A stretch of DNA of 64,000 nucleotides from Bradyrhizobium tropiciagri (GTDB taxonomy: Bacteria > Pseudomonadota > Alphaproteobacteria > Rhizobiales > Xanthobacteraceae). Position 1 is the first letter of the stretch, and every line of letters begins with the position of its first letter. Positions 35,901 through 42,953 of this stretch are shown one piece after another. Below the pieces are notes generated by a model. It did not search any database, was not told the DNA's origin, and saw nothing but the letters and a program-made list of their open reading frames with translations. The translations under genes and the position numbers were made by a program. The stretch covers positions 158,113 through 222,112 of the forward strand of contig NZ_JAFCKH010000014.1 in the NCBI RefSeq assembly GCF_018130505.1. The letters run 5' to 3'.

Positions 35901-37438
35901 TGATCGAGCGTGACGTTGCCGGTGGCGTCCACGCTGACCGTGAACACCAGGTCGTTGCTGACGGCGGTGCGCCCCTCGACCACCGCACCATTGAGCGACA
36001 AATTGACCGCCTGGTTGGTGGCGGTGTCGACCAGGCCCGACGCGCCCGCGACCACGCTCAGCGCGTAGGTCAGCGTGCCGGCGCCGTCGGCGCCGTAGGC
36101 CGAGCTGAAGTTCGCCGCAAAGCTCTTCGTATCGTTGGTTGCCAGTGTGGAATCATCGACGGTCAGCGTCGGCTCCGTGCCGGTCGTCGAAATGGTCGGA
36201 CCGTCGTCGTCAAAGTTGATGAAGGACCCGACCTCCTCGCTGTAGGCGCTCGGTGTATCGCTGGCGAAGTGCACCTCCTTGACGTCGAAATAGTCCTTGT
36301 CCCCGTCGATGTTCTTGATGGTGAAGCGGTCAAAGGTTCCGCCGGCCCCGCCTGCGGTCGTGAAATCGACCGTCACGCCCTCGCCGACATTGCGAAGGAT
36401 CAGTCCAGTGCCGCTGATATCCACGGTGATGCCCAGCGCCGCAGCAGTCGTCGCGACGCCATTCAACTTGAACGTCGCTCCCGTGATGTTGATCTCGGTA
36501 TCGTTGTCATCGCCGGGGAATGCCGCGCCTTTCGCGTTGTCATCATTGTTGTAGGCGTGGATCTCGATGTCGGCCTTGGTATTGGTCGGCGTGGACTGCG
36601 AGATCGAGAAGCCCGCGCTGGAGACGTTCTCGAGGTGCGCGGTGTAATCCGGAGCGCTCGGCGCGTTGGTAAAGTTCTTGCCGGCGCTCTGGGTGCCGCC
36701 GCTGATCAGGTCGATCTGGAGCTCGCGGCCAAAGCGCACGTCCTGGGACGAGACGCCAAGGCCTTGCGTGCTGACGTTGACTTCGGATTGCACGCCGGTG
36801 TCATGAGCGGTGACGAGAATCTTCTGCGCGGCCGCCACGTCGGCGTCGAGGATATACCAATTGTTGTGGCCGGGAGGAGCATCACCAAGCTGACTGAAAT
36901 TGAACACGGTGGTCGCCGCGACCGAGGCAAATACCTTGTCGGTCAGATCGATGCGGTCATCCGGGTTGGTCGCATCCGGATGGAGCAGCGGCACATACTG
37001 AACCGTGTACAGATCCGCGTGGCTGGCACTGGTGGTGATCAGAGCGAACGAGAACGCGAGCGCTCCGGTTGCGGCCGGCGCCGTGGCCGGATTGGAGGTG
37101 CCGATGACGCCGATCACGACGTTGGCGTGGGTTGCGTCCTGGAACAGCCAGACATAGTTGCCATCGACCGTCTTGATGTTGCTGTTCACGCCGACGGTGG
37201 TGGAAAACGGCGTTCCTGAGGAGTTTTGAGTGAGAACGAGCGTGGTGATGGTTTCCCCTGCGCTCGCCGAGGCCACCACGAAGTCGGACTGGAAGGCGAC
37301 CTGCGGTGAGGCCAGCCCACCTGCAGCGTCGAGGCCAAGAAGATAGGTCACCGTAGCGTTCGTCGCGCTGGTGTCATCGTCCTGAAGGCCGGTGGTTTCG
37401 TCGACGACGAGGTCTTGGGCCAGGATGTCGAGTGCCAT
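32993..37438 (-). CDS. Large type I secreted repeat protein (T1SS-143/DUF5801-like repeats)
   Basis: 1481 residues from the ATG at 37438 (AGGAG ribosome binding site 7 nt upstream). No N-terminal signal peptide, as expected for a type I substrate. After an N-terminal part (about residues 1-410) come four repeats of exactly 154 residues (DNA period 462 bp) at about 411-564, 565-718, 719-872 and 873-1026, each opening DDGPTISTTGTE or a variant and carrying DLVKLTATITD and LNIGQNL. Repeats 1-3 differ at only about six positions each; repeat 4 is divergent. The C-terminal part is Asp/Asn/Gly-rich and ends VGVLNA; typical GGxGxDxUx nonapeptides are not seen. Probably an adhesin or surface protein exported by the two downstream gene products. 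Confidence 0.88.
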   Translation of the reverse strand: MALDILAQDLVVDETTGLQDDDTSATNATVTYLLGLDAAGGLASPQVAFQSDFVVASASAGETITTLVLTQNSSGTPFSTTVGVNSNIKTVDGNYVWLFQDATHANVVIGVIGTSNPATAPAATGALAFSFALITTSASHADLYTVQYVPLLHPDATNPDDRIDLTDKVFASVAATTVFNFSQLGDAPPGHNNWYILDADVAAAQKILVTAHDTGVQSEVNVSTQGLGVSSQDVRFGRELQIDLISGGTQSAGKNFTNAPSAPDYTAHLENVSSAGFSISQSTPTNTKADIEIHAYNNDDNAKGAAFPGDDNDTEINITGATFKLNGVATTAAALGITVDISGTGLILRNVGEGVTVDFTTAGGAGGTFDRFTIKNIDGDKDYFDVKEVHFASDTPSAYSEEVGSFINFDDDGPTISTTGTEPTLTVDDSTLATNDTKSFAANFSSAYGADGAGTLTYALSVVAGASGLVDTATNQAVNLSLNGAVVEGRTAVSNDLVFTVSVDATGNVTLDQIRAVVHPNTNDPDDSKTLTSDDLVKLTATITDRDGDHQAATLNIGQNLIFKDDGPTISTTGTEPTLTVDDSTLATNDAKSFAANFSAAYGADGAGTLTYALSVVAGASGLVDTATNQAVNLSLNGAVVEGRTAVSNVLVFTVSVDASGNVTLDQIRAVVHPNTNDPDDSKTLTSDDLVKLTATITDKDGDHQAATLNIGQNLNFKDDGPTISTTGTEPTLTVDDSTLATNDTKSFAANFSSAYGADGAGTQTYALSVVAGASGLVDTATNQAVNLSLNGTVVEGRTAVSNDLVFTVSVDASGNVTLDQIRAVVHPNTNDPDDSKTLTSDDLVKLTATITDKDGDHQAATLNIGQNLNFKDDGPSISTTGTEATATADETDLTTNPTANFASNFNAAYGADGAGTTTYALTMVSGASGLTDTLTGEAINLSLNGTVVEGRTAVTNALAFTVSVDTAGVVTLDQQRAVVHDPNNGPNDTETLTADNLVKLTATITDKDGDQQAATLNIGQNLIFTDDAPTITAPFDGDPSTPNIQENETLGNSAGATASGTFGYDIGHDSRPASFYNATHSDFVDSNASLAGVQIDLTGTVDNSQNPSITSAVATLTSESATSATFGFSFHYDKDPITAGVQDGTAGGTLVFDKVADTYTITLTDPIDGFSFDVLHTSELLAKQPTGNTGHPLIVAEQLTANADPNPFFVQFTANSVTQQVGFGFNPTGDGAPVGDTTFNNGGATHDMITNVNEDWVSATQATNGVAGDTIQKGEALTLRFFKENILGDVNPNAPGGGTERVDPTTSASGVVIKFDGIGNSEDLVLVLDLKNGNGNEITRAINVQNSDLIKGNANVPFPYNTEFTLDNNDALLIIEQNDYTVAGETYQIQGIQIMQSSNGLTGDAINLNGATGANGGSSATSGLTAWDPTDNDVLKIVDIGFVQQTSGTIDANLDFAFKVADADGDATALQHIVVGVLNA
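34337..36210 (-). repeat. Four tandem 462-bp coding repeats
   Basis: The landmark CGTCGAAATG recurs at 34799, 35261, 35723 and 36185, exactly 462 bp apart, and the corresponding position in the divergent fourth unit is at about 34337. The three units on the high-coordinate side are nearly identical in DNA sequence, implying recent duplication or continuing homogenisation. Confidence 0.95.
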
Positions 37439-38076
37439 TGTGTGCTCCTGATCAATTCTCAATTGGACGCAGGTCCGCCTCCGCGCCGCGAGCGCGATCG
37501 GGTCCGAGAATTTCTGACTGAATGAAATTCGATGCGTTCACTCTCCGGCGATCACGCACTCGCCGGGAGGGACGTCAGTTTCTGGCAGCCCATGCAAAAT
37601 GGCGCGCAGCGGGAGCTTGTCTCCTACTTCGCGTATGCCGCTTCGACTCCGTCCGAATGATCAATCGCGGAGAGAAGTACCTGCAAAAAAATGATCGAAC
37701 GCCTTTGCATACTAATTCCCCTCGATTTGCCGCAGATGGCTGCGAACGCAAAGTTGAGGGCTCAACGAAAACGTAATGAATAAAAAATCGATGCCGAGCC
37801 TTACCTATGGAACTTTCAAGTAAGAGAGCGAGAAAGTTCAAGGTAAATTGCTAAGAAGCAGTACCCCGTTCGGATGAGGCGCTTCGCCCCACATCGGTTT
37901 CGACAGCACGATAGCGATGTCGACCTGCACGTGTGCGCACGGCACCAGCCTGCAACTCACAGCGCGCTGACAGAGATTGCAAGGCATTCGTTCCAGGCCC
38001 GCGGCCGATACGAGCGGAGCCCGGCTCGATGAAAAGCCAGGCTCCCGGATTCCAGGATGTCTGTCGCGGTGCCAGA
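37439..38076. other. Gene-free region upstream of the secreted-protein gene
   Basis: 638 bp with no convincing gene; the open frames here lack ribosome binding sites and family resemblance. The stretch 37660-37850 is markedly AT-rich compared with its neighbours and contains a compound inverted repeat at 37801-37846. This is the most probable location of the promoter and regulatory sites for the type I secretion genes. Confidence 0.5.
37801..37846. promoter_or_regulatory. Compound inverted repeat, candidate operator or hairpin
   Basis: TTACCT (37801-37806), GAACTTTC (37810-37817), 14 nt, GAAAGTTC (37832-37839), then AGGTAA (37841-37846): outer and inner arms both pair. It sits in AT-rich DNA about 370 bp upstream of the secreted-protein start. 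Confidence 0.45.
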
Positions 38077-38544
38077 TCAGGCCGCGGCGTCGTGCTCCAC
38101 CACGGCCTGCGGCGGATTGCGGAAGCCGATCGCGATCCGGTTGTAGGTGTTCATCAGGCCGATCGCGATGGTCAGGTCGACCAGCTGCTTCTCGCTGAAC
38201 ACCTCGCGCGCCGCCGCGTAGTCCTCGTCCGGGATCGCGGTCTCGGCGACGCGGGTGACGGTTTCGGCCCAAGCCAGCGCCGCGCGCTCCTCGGCGTCGA
38301 ACAGCGCTTCGGCTTCGCGCCAGACCTGCAGCAGCGCGAGCTTCTCGGTCTTGACGCCCTTCTTCAGCAGGTCGCGCGTGTGCATATCGAGACAGTAGGC
38401 GCAGCCGTTGATCTGCGAGATGCGCAGATAGATCAGCTCGATCAGCTTCGCCGACAGGCCGCTCTGGGTGACGTAGCCGTAGACACCGCCCAGCGCCTTG
38501 ATGCCCGCGGGGGCGATCTTGTTGTAATCGATACGCATGCTCAT
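38077..38544 (-). CDS. AhpD/carboxymuconolactone decarboxylase family protein
   Basis: 155-residue alkylhydroperoxidase-like protein with the redox motif INGCAYCLDMHTRD (CxxC-x3-H, residues 48-55). Such proteins reduce organic peroxides or serve as thiol-dependent reductases. Its ATG overlaps the TGA of the upstream cupin gene (ATGA at 38541-38544), so the two form a coupled operon, divergent from a MocR regulator that may control them. Confidence 0.9.
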   Translation of the reverse strand: MSMRIDYNKIAPAGIKALGGVYGYVTQSGLSAKLIELIYLRISQINGCAYCLDMHTRDLLKKGVKTEKLALLQVWREAEALFDAEERAALAWAETVTRVAETAIPDEDYAAAREVFSEKQLVDLTIAIGLMNTYNRIAIGFRNPPQAVVEHDAAA

Positions 38545-38960
38545 TGTTTGTGGCCTTCGTGGTCGTAGGTAGTCAGCGCCTTTTCGTCGCTGTCGGCGAT
38601 GAACACCGCCAGAATTTTCGCCGGCTCGGTTGCGCTCAGATTTCGCGCCTGCACGTGATGCGCACCCGGCGGTTCGAAGAAGCTGTCGCCAACCCGATAG
38701 GTCCGTGCAGGCTCGCCCTCCAGCTGGCTCTCGATCGCACCCGAGAGGATGTAGACATAGAGAAACGCGGATTTGGCGTGATGGTGCGGCAGCGACGTCG
38801 CGCCCGGCGGAAAAGTGACCTCGGCGGAGACCAGCGATTTTCCAGGGATGTTCGGTATGACGTGCTCGAATTTCGGCGCCACCGTCTCGGGGGATTTCTG
38901 TGCAAGCGCGGGGGTCGCAAATGCGACGCTGGCCAGCAGCACCGTAAGTAACGTTTTCAT
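38541..38960 (-). CDS. Secreted cupin-domain protein
   Basis: 139 residues from the ATG at 38960, which has a GGAGG ribosome binding site 7 nt upstream. Residues 1-20 are a signal peptide ending ATPALA. The cupin core has GATSLPHHHAKSAFLYVYILSG (histidine metal ligands and the conserved Glu replaced by alanine-serine positions) and DSFFEPPGAHHVQARN, with the second-motif His. Probably a periplasmic metal-binding sensor or oxygenase-type protein. First gene of a two-gene operon. Confidence 0.87.
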   Translation of the reverse strand: MKTLLTVLLASVAFATPALAQKSPETVAPKFEHVIPNIPGKSLVSAEVTFPPGATSLPHHHAKSAFLYVYILSGAIESQLEGEPARTYRVGDSFFEPPGAHHVQARNLSATEPAKILAVFIADSDEKALTTYDHEGHKQ

Positions 38961-39049
38961 CTGATCGCCTCCGTTGATAGGCGATAGATGCGGGCGCGCA
39001 GGGCCAAAAAGTAGCACCAAGAACGCACCGAATTGGTGTACCACGGGCC

Positions 39050-40492
39050 ATGCCAAGCCCGCTTCCCATCGCGCTCGACCGCTCGGCCCGGACGCCGCTC
39101 TCCGAGCAGATCCGCAAGGCGATCGCGGCGGCAATCGACAATGGCGTGCTGGTGCCGGGTGCAAGGCTGCCGTCGTGGATCGATCTCGCGGCGCAGCTCG
39201 GCGTCGCGCGCGGCACGGTGCGGGCGGCCTACGACAAGCTGCAGGATGCCGAGCGCATCGTGTCGTCGCGGGCGAACGGGACCACCGTCGCCGCGCGGGC
39301 GCGGAAGGTCGTCAAGCCCGACACGCCGGTCATTCCAGGATCGGCCGTGAAGATGTTCAGGGATCTCAGCGGCCAGGGCTCCTTCCGGATGGGCGTCCCC
39401 GCGCAGGATTGCATTCCGGCCAAGCTGCTGGCGCGGATCCGCGCCCGCGCGGTTCGGGCGGAATTGAGCGCGGTGACCCGCTACACCGATCCGCGCGGCG
39501 AAGAGGAGCTGCGCCGCGAGATCGCGGCGCATCTGGCGATCGCGCGCGGGATTGAATGCTCGCCGTCGCAGATCGTCATCGCGTCGGGCTTCACCGGCGG
39601 GTTCGGCCTCGCGCTGCATGTGCTCGGTCTCGAAGGCCGCCGCGTCTGGACGGAGGACCCGGGCTTTCCCATGACGCGCAGGGGCCTCGAACTGGCGCGG
39701 CTCGAGCCGGTCCCGATCCCCGTCGACGCCGGCGGCATCGATGTCGAGCATGGGCTGCGGCACGCGCCCGACGCGGCGCTGGCCGTGGTGACGCCGGGAC
39801 AGCAGGCGCCGCTCGGTCCGCCGCTGTCACCCGAGCGCCGCAGGCTCCTGCTCGATTGGGCCGCGCAAAGCGGCGGCTGGATCATCGAGGATGACTACCT
39901 CGGCGAATTGCAGCTCGACGGCCGCGCCGCGCCTGCGCTTGCGTCGCTCGACCGCGCGGGGCGCGTGATCCATATCGGCTCGTTCAGCAAGACGATCTCG
40001 CCGACGCTGCGGCTCGGCTTCCTCGTCGCGCCCGAACCGCTCGCGGCACGGTTCGCCGATATGGCGACCTGCCTTGCGCCGGCCCCCGGACCGTCGGTGC
40101 AGCTTTCGATCGCGGAGTTCATGCGCGAAGGCCACTACATCCGTCATCTCCGGCGCACCAAGCGGGCTTATTGCGACAGCCGCGATGCGCTGACGGCAGC
40201 GCTACGCAGCTGGAGCAACGACGTGCAGGTCGCCGGCCTTGCCGTGCTGCTGACGCTGCCGGACAAGACCGACGATGTCGAGATCGCGCGGCAGGTGCTC
40301 GCGCACGGGCTGGCACCCGCCCCGCTCTCGCCCTGGTATGCCTCGCCGAAGCGCGCGCAACCCGGCCTGCTGCTCGGCATTGCGACAGTGCCCGATCGCG
40401 GCGTCGCGGCCGCGTGCAAGCGGCTGTTCGAAGTGATCCGCGGCCCTGCCGCGCAGCCGACGCGCCGCCTCGCAAAGCGCGCAAATCCATAG
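39050..40492 (+). CDS. MocR-type regulator (GntR HTH fused to aminotransferase-like domain)
   Basis: 480 residues. Residues 1-80 are a winged-helix GntR domain (PLSEQIRKAIAAAIDNG, then LAAQLGVARGTVRAAYDKLQ), followed by a fold-type I aminotransferase-like domain with the PLP-lysine motif IGSFSKTISPTLRLGF. PdxR/GabR-like proteins use PLP or an amine as effector. It is divergent from the cupin-AhpD operon across 89 bp, where AGCACCAAGAACGCACC and GGTGTACC suggest possible direct/inverted binding sites. Its TAG stop is supplied by the beginning of a palindromic repeat. Confidence 0.9.
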   Translation: MPSPLPIALDRSARTPLSEQIRKAIAAAIDNGVLVPGARLPSWIDLAAQLGVARGTVRAAYDKLQDAERIVSSRANGTTVAARARKVVKPDTPVIPGSAVKMFRDLSGQGSFRMGVPAQDCIPAKLLARIRARAVRAELSAVTRYTDPRGEEELRREIAAHLAIARGIECSPSQIVIASGFTGGFGLALHVLGLEGRRVWTEDPGFPMTRRGLELARLEPVPIPVDAGGIDVEHGLRHAPDAALAVVTPGQQAPLGPPLSPERRRLLLDWAAQSGGWIIEDDYLGELQLDGRAAPALASLDRAGRVIHIGSFSKTISPTLRLGFLVAPEPLAARFADMATCLAPAPGPSVQLSIAEFMREGHYIRHLRRTKRAYCDSRDALTAALRSWSNDVQVAGLAVLLTLPDKTDDVEIARQVLAHGLAPAPLSPWYASPKRAQPGLLLGIATVPDRGVAAACKRLFEVIRGPAAQPTRRLAKRANP

Positions 40493-40581
40493 GGTGGGCA
40501 AAGGAGCGCAAGCGACGTGCCCACCATCGCGAGCACGCCGCGGATGGTGGGCACGGCGCAAGCGCGCCTTTGCCCACCCTA
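40490..40581. repeat. Palindromic repeat with TAGGGTGGGCAAAG arms
   Basis: The 14-bp arm at 40490-40503 is exactly inverted at 40568-40581; the centre carries a second inverted pair (GTGCCCACCATC/GATGGTGGGCAC). The first three bases are the stop codon of the MocR gene. Confidence 0.85.
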
Positions 40582-40594
40582 CGATCCTGCAATT

Positions 40595-41419
40595 TCAGCC
40601 CGACAACCCCGTCAGCTTCAGGCTCAGCGCGCGCAGCCGCTGCCGCGCCTCCGCATCGTAGGCCTGTGCGTTGGCGCGGGTCTCGCGCTTGCCGTCGAAG
40701 AATAGCCCGCTGCGATCGGCGACGTCCTCGCCTTGTACCAGGCGCAGGATGGCATCGCCGCCCTGTTCCACCGTCGACATCGGCGTGGCGCCGCTGGCGC
40801 GCACCATCGTGGTGTTCATGTAGGTCGCCAGATGCAGCGCGTTGACGGTGACGCCCGATCCCGCCAGCGTCTCGGCGAGATCGATGGTGAACATGATCTG
40901 CGACAGCTTGCTCTGCCCGTAGGCGCGGCCGCCGCTGTAGTTCCTGGTGATCATGACGTCGTCGAAATCGATCGTGTGCTGGCCGATCGAGGCGACGTTG
41001 ACGATGCGCGCCGGCGTGGACGCCTTGAGCCGCGGCAACAGCAGATGCGCCAGCAGGAAGCCGGCGAGATAGTTCACCGCAAAGCGCAGCTCATGGCCGT
41101 CCTTGCTGGTCTGCCGGGCCGGGCCTTCGTTCTGCGAGCCGATGCCGGCATTGCTGACGAGGACATCGAGCCGCTCCTGGTCGTCGAGCACCAGCTGGGC
41201 GAATTCGCGCACCTCGGCGAGCGAGGACAGGTCGGCCTGATAGAACATCGGCTCGCGGCCGCTGACCCGCTTGATCTCGTCGGCCAGCGTCTGCGCCCGC
41301 TTGGTGTCGCGGCCATGGATCAGCACCCGCGCGCCGCTCGATGCCAGCTTCATCGCGACATAGCGACCGACGCCATCGGTGGAACCGGTGATCAGGACCG
41401 TCTTGCCTTCCATGTTCAT
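40595..41419 (-). CDS. Short-chain dehydrogenase (retinol dehydrogenase-like SDR)
   Basis: 274 residues from the ATG at 41419 (GAGGG upstream). Classical SDR with cofactor motif ITGSTDGVGRYVAMKLA, SNAG in place of NNAG, the serine strand IVNVASIGQ and the catalytic Y-x3-K in GGRAYGQSKLSQ. The long loop between Ser and Tyr (IDFDDVMITRNYSG) is typical of retinol dehydrogenase/WW-domain-oxidoreductase-like SDRs, usually NADP(H)-dependent. Neighbouring repeats on both sides suggest a single-gene transcript. Substrate unknown. Confidence 0.88.
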   Translation of the reverse strand: MNMEGKTVLITGSTDGVGRYVAMKLASSGARVLIHGRDTKRAQTLADEIKRVSGREPMFYQADLSSLAEVREFAQLVLDDQERLDVLVSNAGIGSQNEGPARQTSKDGHELRFAVNYLAGFLLAHLLLPRLKASTPARIVNVASIGQHTIDFDDVMITRNYSGGRAYGQSKLSQIMFTIDLAETLAGSGVTVNALHLATYMNTTMVRASGATPMSTVEQGGDAILRLVQGEDVADRSGLFFDGKRETRANAQAYDAEARQRLRALSLKLTGLSG

Positions 41420-41520
41420 TGGATTGTCCCTCGGGCTGTTCTGCGGCGTCGCCGGCAAAGATAAAGGCGCGCGCCGGGCTTTGCCATGGGATGCCAGCGC
41501 GGCTGGTTCCACGAAAAGGC

Positions 41521-41607
41521 GCGTAGGATGGGGTGAGCGAAGCGAAACCCATCATCTTGAACCACCCGCGACTCGATGCGTTTCGCTGCGCTTTACCCAT
41601 CCTACGC
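41521..41607. repeat. Palindromic repeat (GCGTAGGATGGGT-type arms)
   Basis: The left end GCGTAGGATG and right end CATCCTACGC are inverted, with further pairing of GAGCGAAGCGAAAC and GTTTCGCTGCGCTT-like segments. Related ends occur at 40490-40581 and 63009-63079. Confidence 0.7.
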
Positions 41608-41723
41608 CCCGCCATCCGGCGTGCAGCTTTGTCGCGCGGCTTGCGGTCGCGCGTCGCCGCGCCGCGCGTCAGCATGGATGCGTTCTGATATCGTCGCACC
41701 GAACGACGGAACCAGGATTCGGA

Positions 41724-42077
41724 ATGCATTCAACCATTCCAGACAGGATCTTGCGGAGAGCTCCCTCGCTGGAGCCCTTCGGCATGCTGCTGTTGTTCGG
41801 CGTGCTGACCGCACTGCCGATCATCCTGACCGTGCGTCTGGTTGAGCCCGCACTCGTCCTGCCCGCGCTCAGCCTGCTGTTGTTCGTGCAGGCGGCCCTT
41901 GCCGCGATCGTTGCCCGTGTGATCCACACGCGGACCGGCGCGGCGGGGCTTAATCTGTGGGATTTTGCCGGCGCATTCACCTTCATGGGATGCGCAGCGG
42001 CGATCCTCGGCGAGCCGGACCAGGCGGCGCTGTTCTTCGAGGAACAGGCCGCGCTTCGTCCGGTGTCGCGACCGTAA
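41724..42077 (+). CDS. Small membrane protein, unknown function
   Basis: 117 residues from ATG 41724. Three likely membrane helices: about 20-37 (GMLLLFGVLTALPIILTV), 41-62 and 80-95 (FAGAFTFMGCAAAIL), ending in an acidic/amphipathic tail. No recognised family. It could be a conserved Bradyrhizobium membrane protein; the N-terminal start is the only ATG that gives a compact protein, without a clear ribosome binding site. Confidence 0.55.
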   Translation: MHSTIPDRILRRAPSLEPFGMLLLFGVLTALPIILTVRLVEPALVLPALSLLLFVQAALAAIVARVIHTRTGAAGLNLWDFAGAFTFMGCAAAILGEPDQAALFFEEQAALRPVSRP

Positions 42078-42154
42078 ATCCCAGGCCGGGCCCCTCTGGC
42101 AGCCACAAGCTGCGATGTCGGACTGGAACGCAAGTTGGAGTGGCCCTGCTCGAC

Positions 42155-42251
42155 CCGCGGCGCATGATCTGCGCCGCGGCGGATTTGCCGTCGCTTGACG
42201 GCAACAACCCATTTCGTCGAAGTGGATCCACTCCCCCGACAACCAGGGGAG
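42155..42251 (+). promoter_or_regulatory. Structured 5' leader of the TerC gene, ribosome-binding-site hairpin
   Basis: Three successive hairpins: CCGCGGCGCA/TGCGCCGCGG (42155-42179), GCCGTC/GACGGC (42187-42202) and CTCCCC/GGGGAG (42231-42251). The last one covers the AGGGGAG ribosome binding site that ends 7 nt before the ATG at 42259. TerC genes are often controlled by manganese-sensing leaders (yybP-ykoY), but I could not match that consensus. Confidence 0.5.
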
Positions 42252-42258
42252 CCGACCC

Positions 42259-42894
42259 ATGTCAGAACTATTCTCGCCCGACCTATTCTCGCTCGATGCC
42301 CTCAGCGCGTTGCTGCAGGTCGTCGTCATCGACCTCGTACTTGCAGGCGACAACGCCGTCGTCATCGGCCTCGCCGCCGCCGGATTGCCGGAGAAGCAAC
42401 GCACCAAGGCGATCCTGATCGGGATCGGCGCCGCCACCCTGCTGCGCATCGTGTTCGCCGTGGTCGCGACCCAGCTGCTGCTGATCGTCGGCCTGTTGCT
42501 CGCCGGCGGCATCCTGCTGCTGTGGGTGTGCTGGAAGATGTGGCGCGAGCTGCGCGCCTCCGAACACGCGACTACCGCCGAGCTCGGCGCCGATGGCGCT
42601 CCGGTGCCGCGCAAGACGCTGATGCAGGCCGCGACGCAGATCATCGTCGCCGACGTCTCGATGTCGCTCGACAACGTGCTGGCGGTTGCAGGTGCCGCGC
42701 GCGAGCAGCCGATCATCCTGGTGTTCGGCCTCGTGCTCTCGATCGCGATGATGGGCGCGGCCGCATCGTTCATCGCCAACCTGCTGCAGAAGCACCGCTG
42801 GATCGCCTATGTCGGCCTCGCGGTGATCCTCTACGTCGCCATCGACATGACGGTACGCGGCATCGCCGATGTCGCCAAGGTCGCGCCGGTTTGA
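42259..42894 (+). CDS. TerC family membrane protein
   Basis: 211-residue integral membrane protein, about seven helices. The TerC/Alx hallmarks are present: an early acidic helix (DLVLAGDNAVVIGLAAAGL, residues 19-37) and the second conserved acidic motif (IIVADVSMSLDNVLAVAGAA near residue 134). Family members export manganese or other metals or sit beside secreted-protein folding machinery. It is preceded by a structured leader and followed by a strong bidirectional terminator. Confidence 0.92.
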   Translation: MSELFSPDLFSLDALSALLQVVVIDLVLAGDNAVVIGLAAAGLPEKQRTKAILIGIGAATLLRIVFAVVATQLLLIVGLLLAGGILLLWVCWKMWRELRASEHATTAELGADGAPVPRKTLMQAATQIIVADVSMSLDNVLAVAGAAREQPIILVFGLVLSIAMMGAAASFIANLLQKHRWIAYVGLAVILYVAIDMTVRGIADVAKVAPV

Positions 42895-42906
42895 TGGTTG
42901 AAACGC

Positions 42907-42933
42907 AAACGGCGGGCCAGCGGCCCGCCGTTT
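42907..42933. terminator. Bidirectional intrinsic terminator between TerC and RraA-like genes
   Basis: AAACGGCGGGCC-AGC-GGCCCGCCGTTT: perfect 12-bp stem with a 3-nt loop, A-tract on one side and T-tract on the other, in the gap between two convergent genes. Confidence 0.9.
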
Positions 42934-42953
42934 CGTAATTCAATGCGGCGCGG

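Noticed and set aside
34865-37219. 784-codon plus-strand frame across the repeat protein
   Set aside because: It shows the same repeat period because it mirrors the true coding repeats; composition is Arg/Asp/Gly-rich and unrelated to any family.
37522-37776. Open frame of 84 residues in the gap upstream of the secreted-protein gene
   Set aside because: No ribosome binding site, poor composition and it spans AT-rich regulatory-looking DNA.
38545-39216. Extension of the AhpD-like frame through the cupin gene
   Set aside because: This part lies in another frame of the cupin gene, which has its own signal peptide and ribosome binding site.
42078-42258. yybP-ykoY manganese riboswitch upstream of TerC
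   Set aside because: Hairpins are present, but the conserved internal-loop sequences of that riboswitch could not be matched by eye; kept as a structured leader only.
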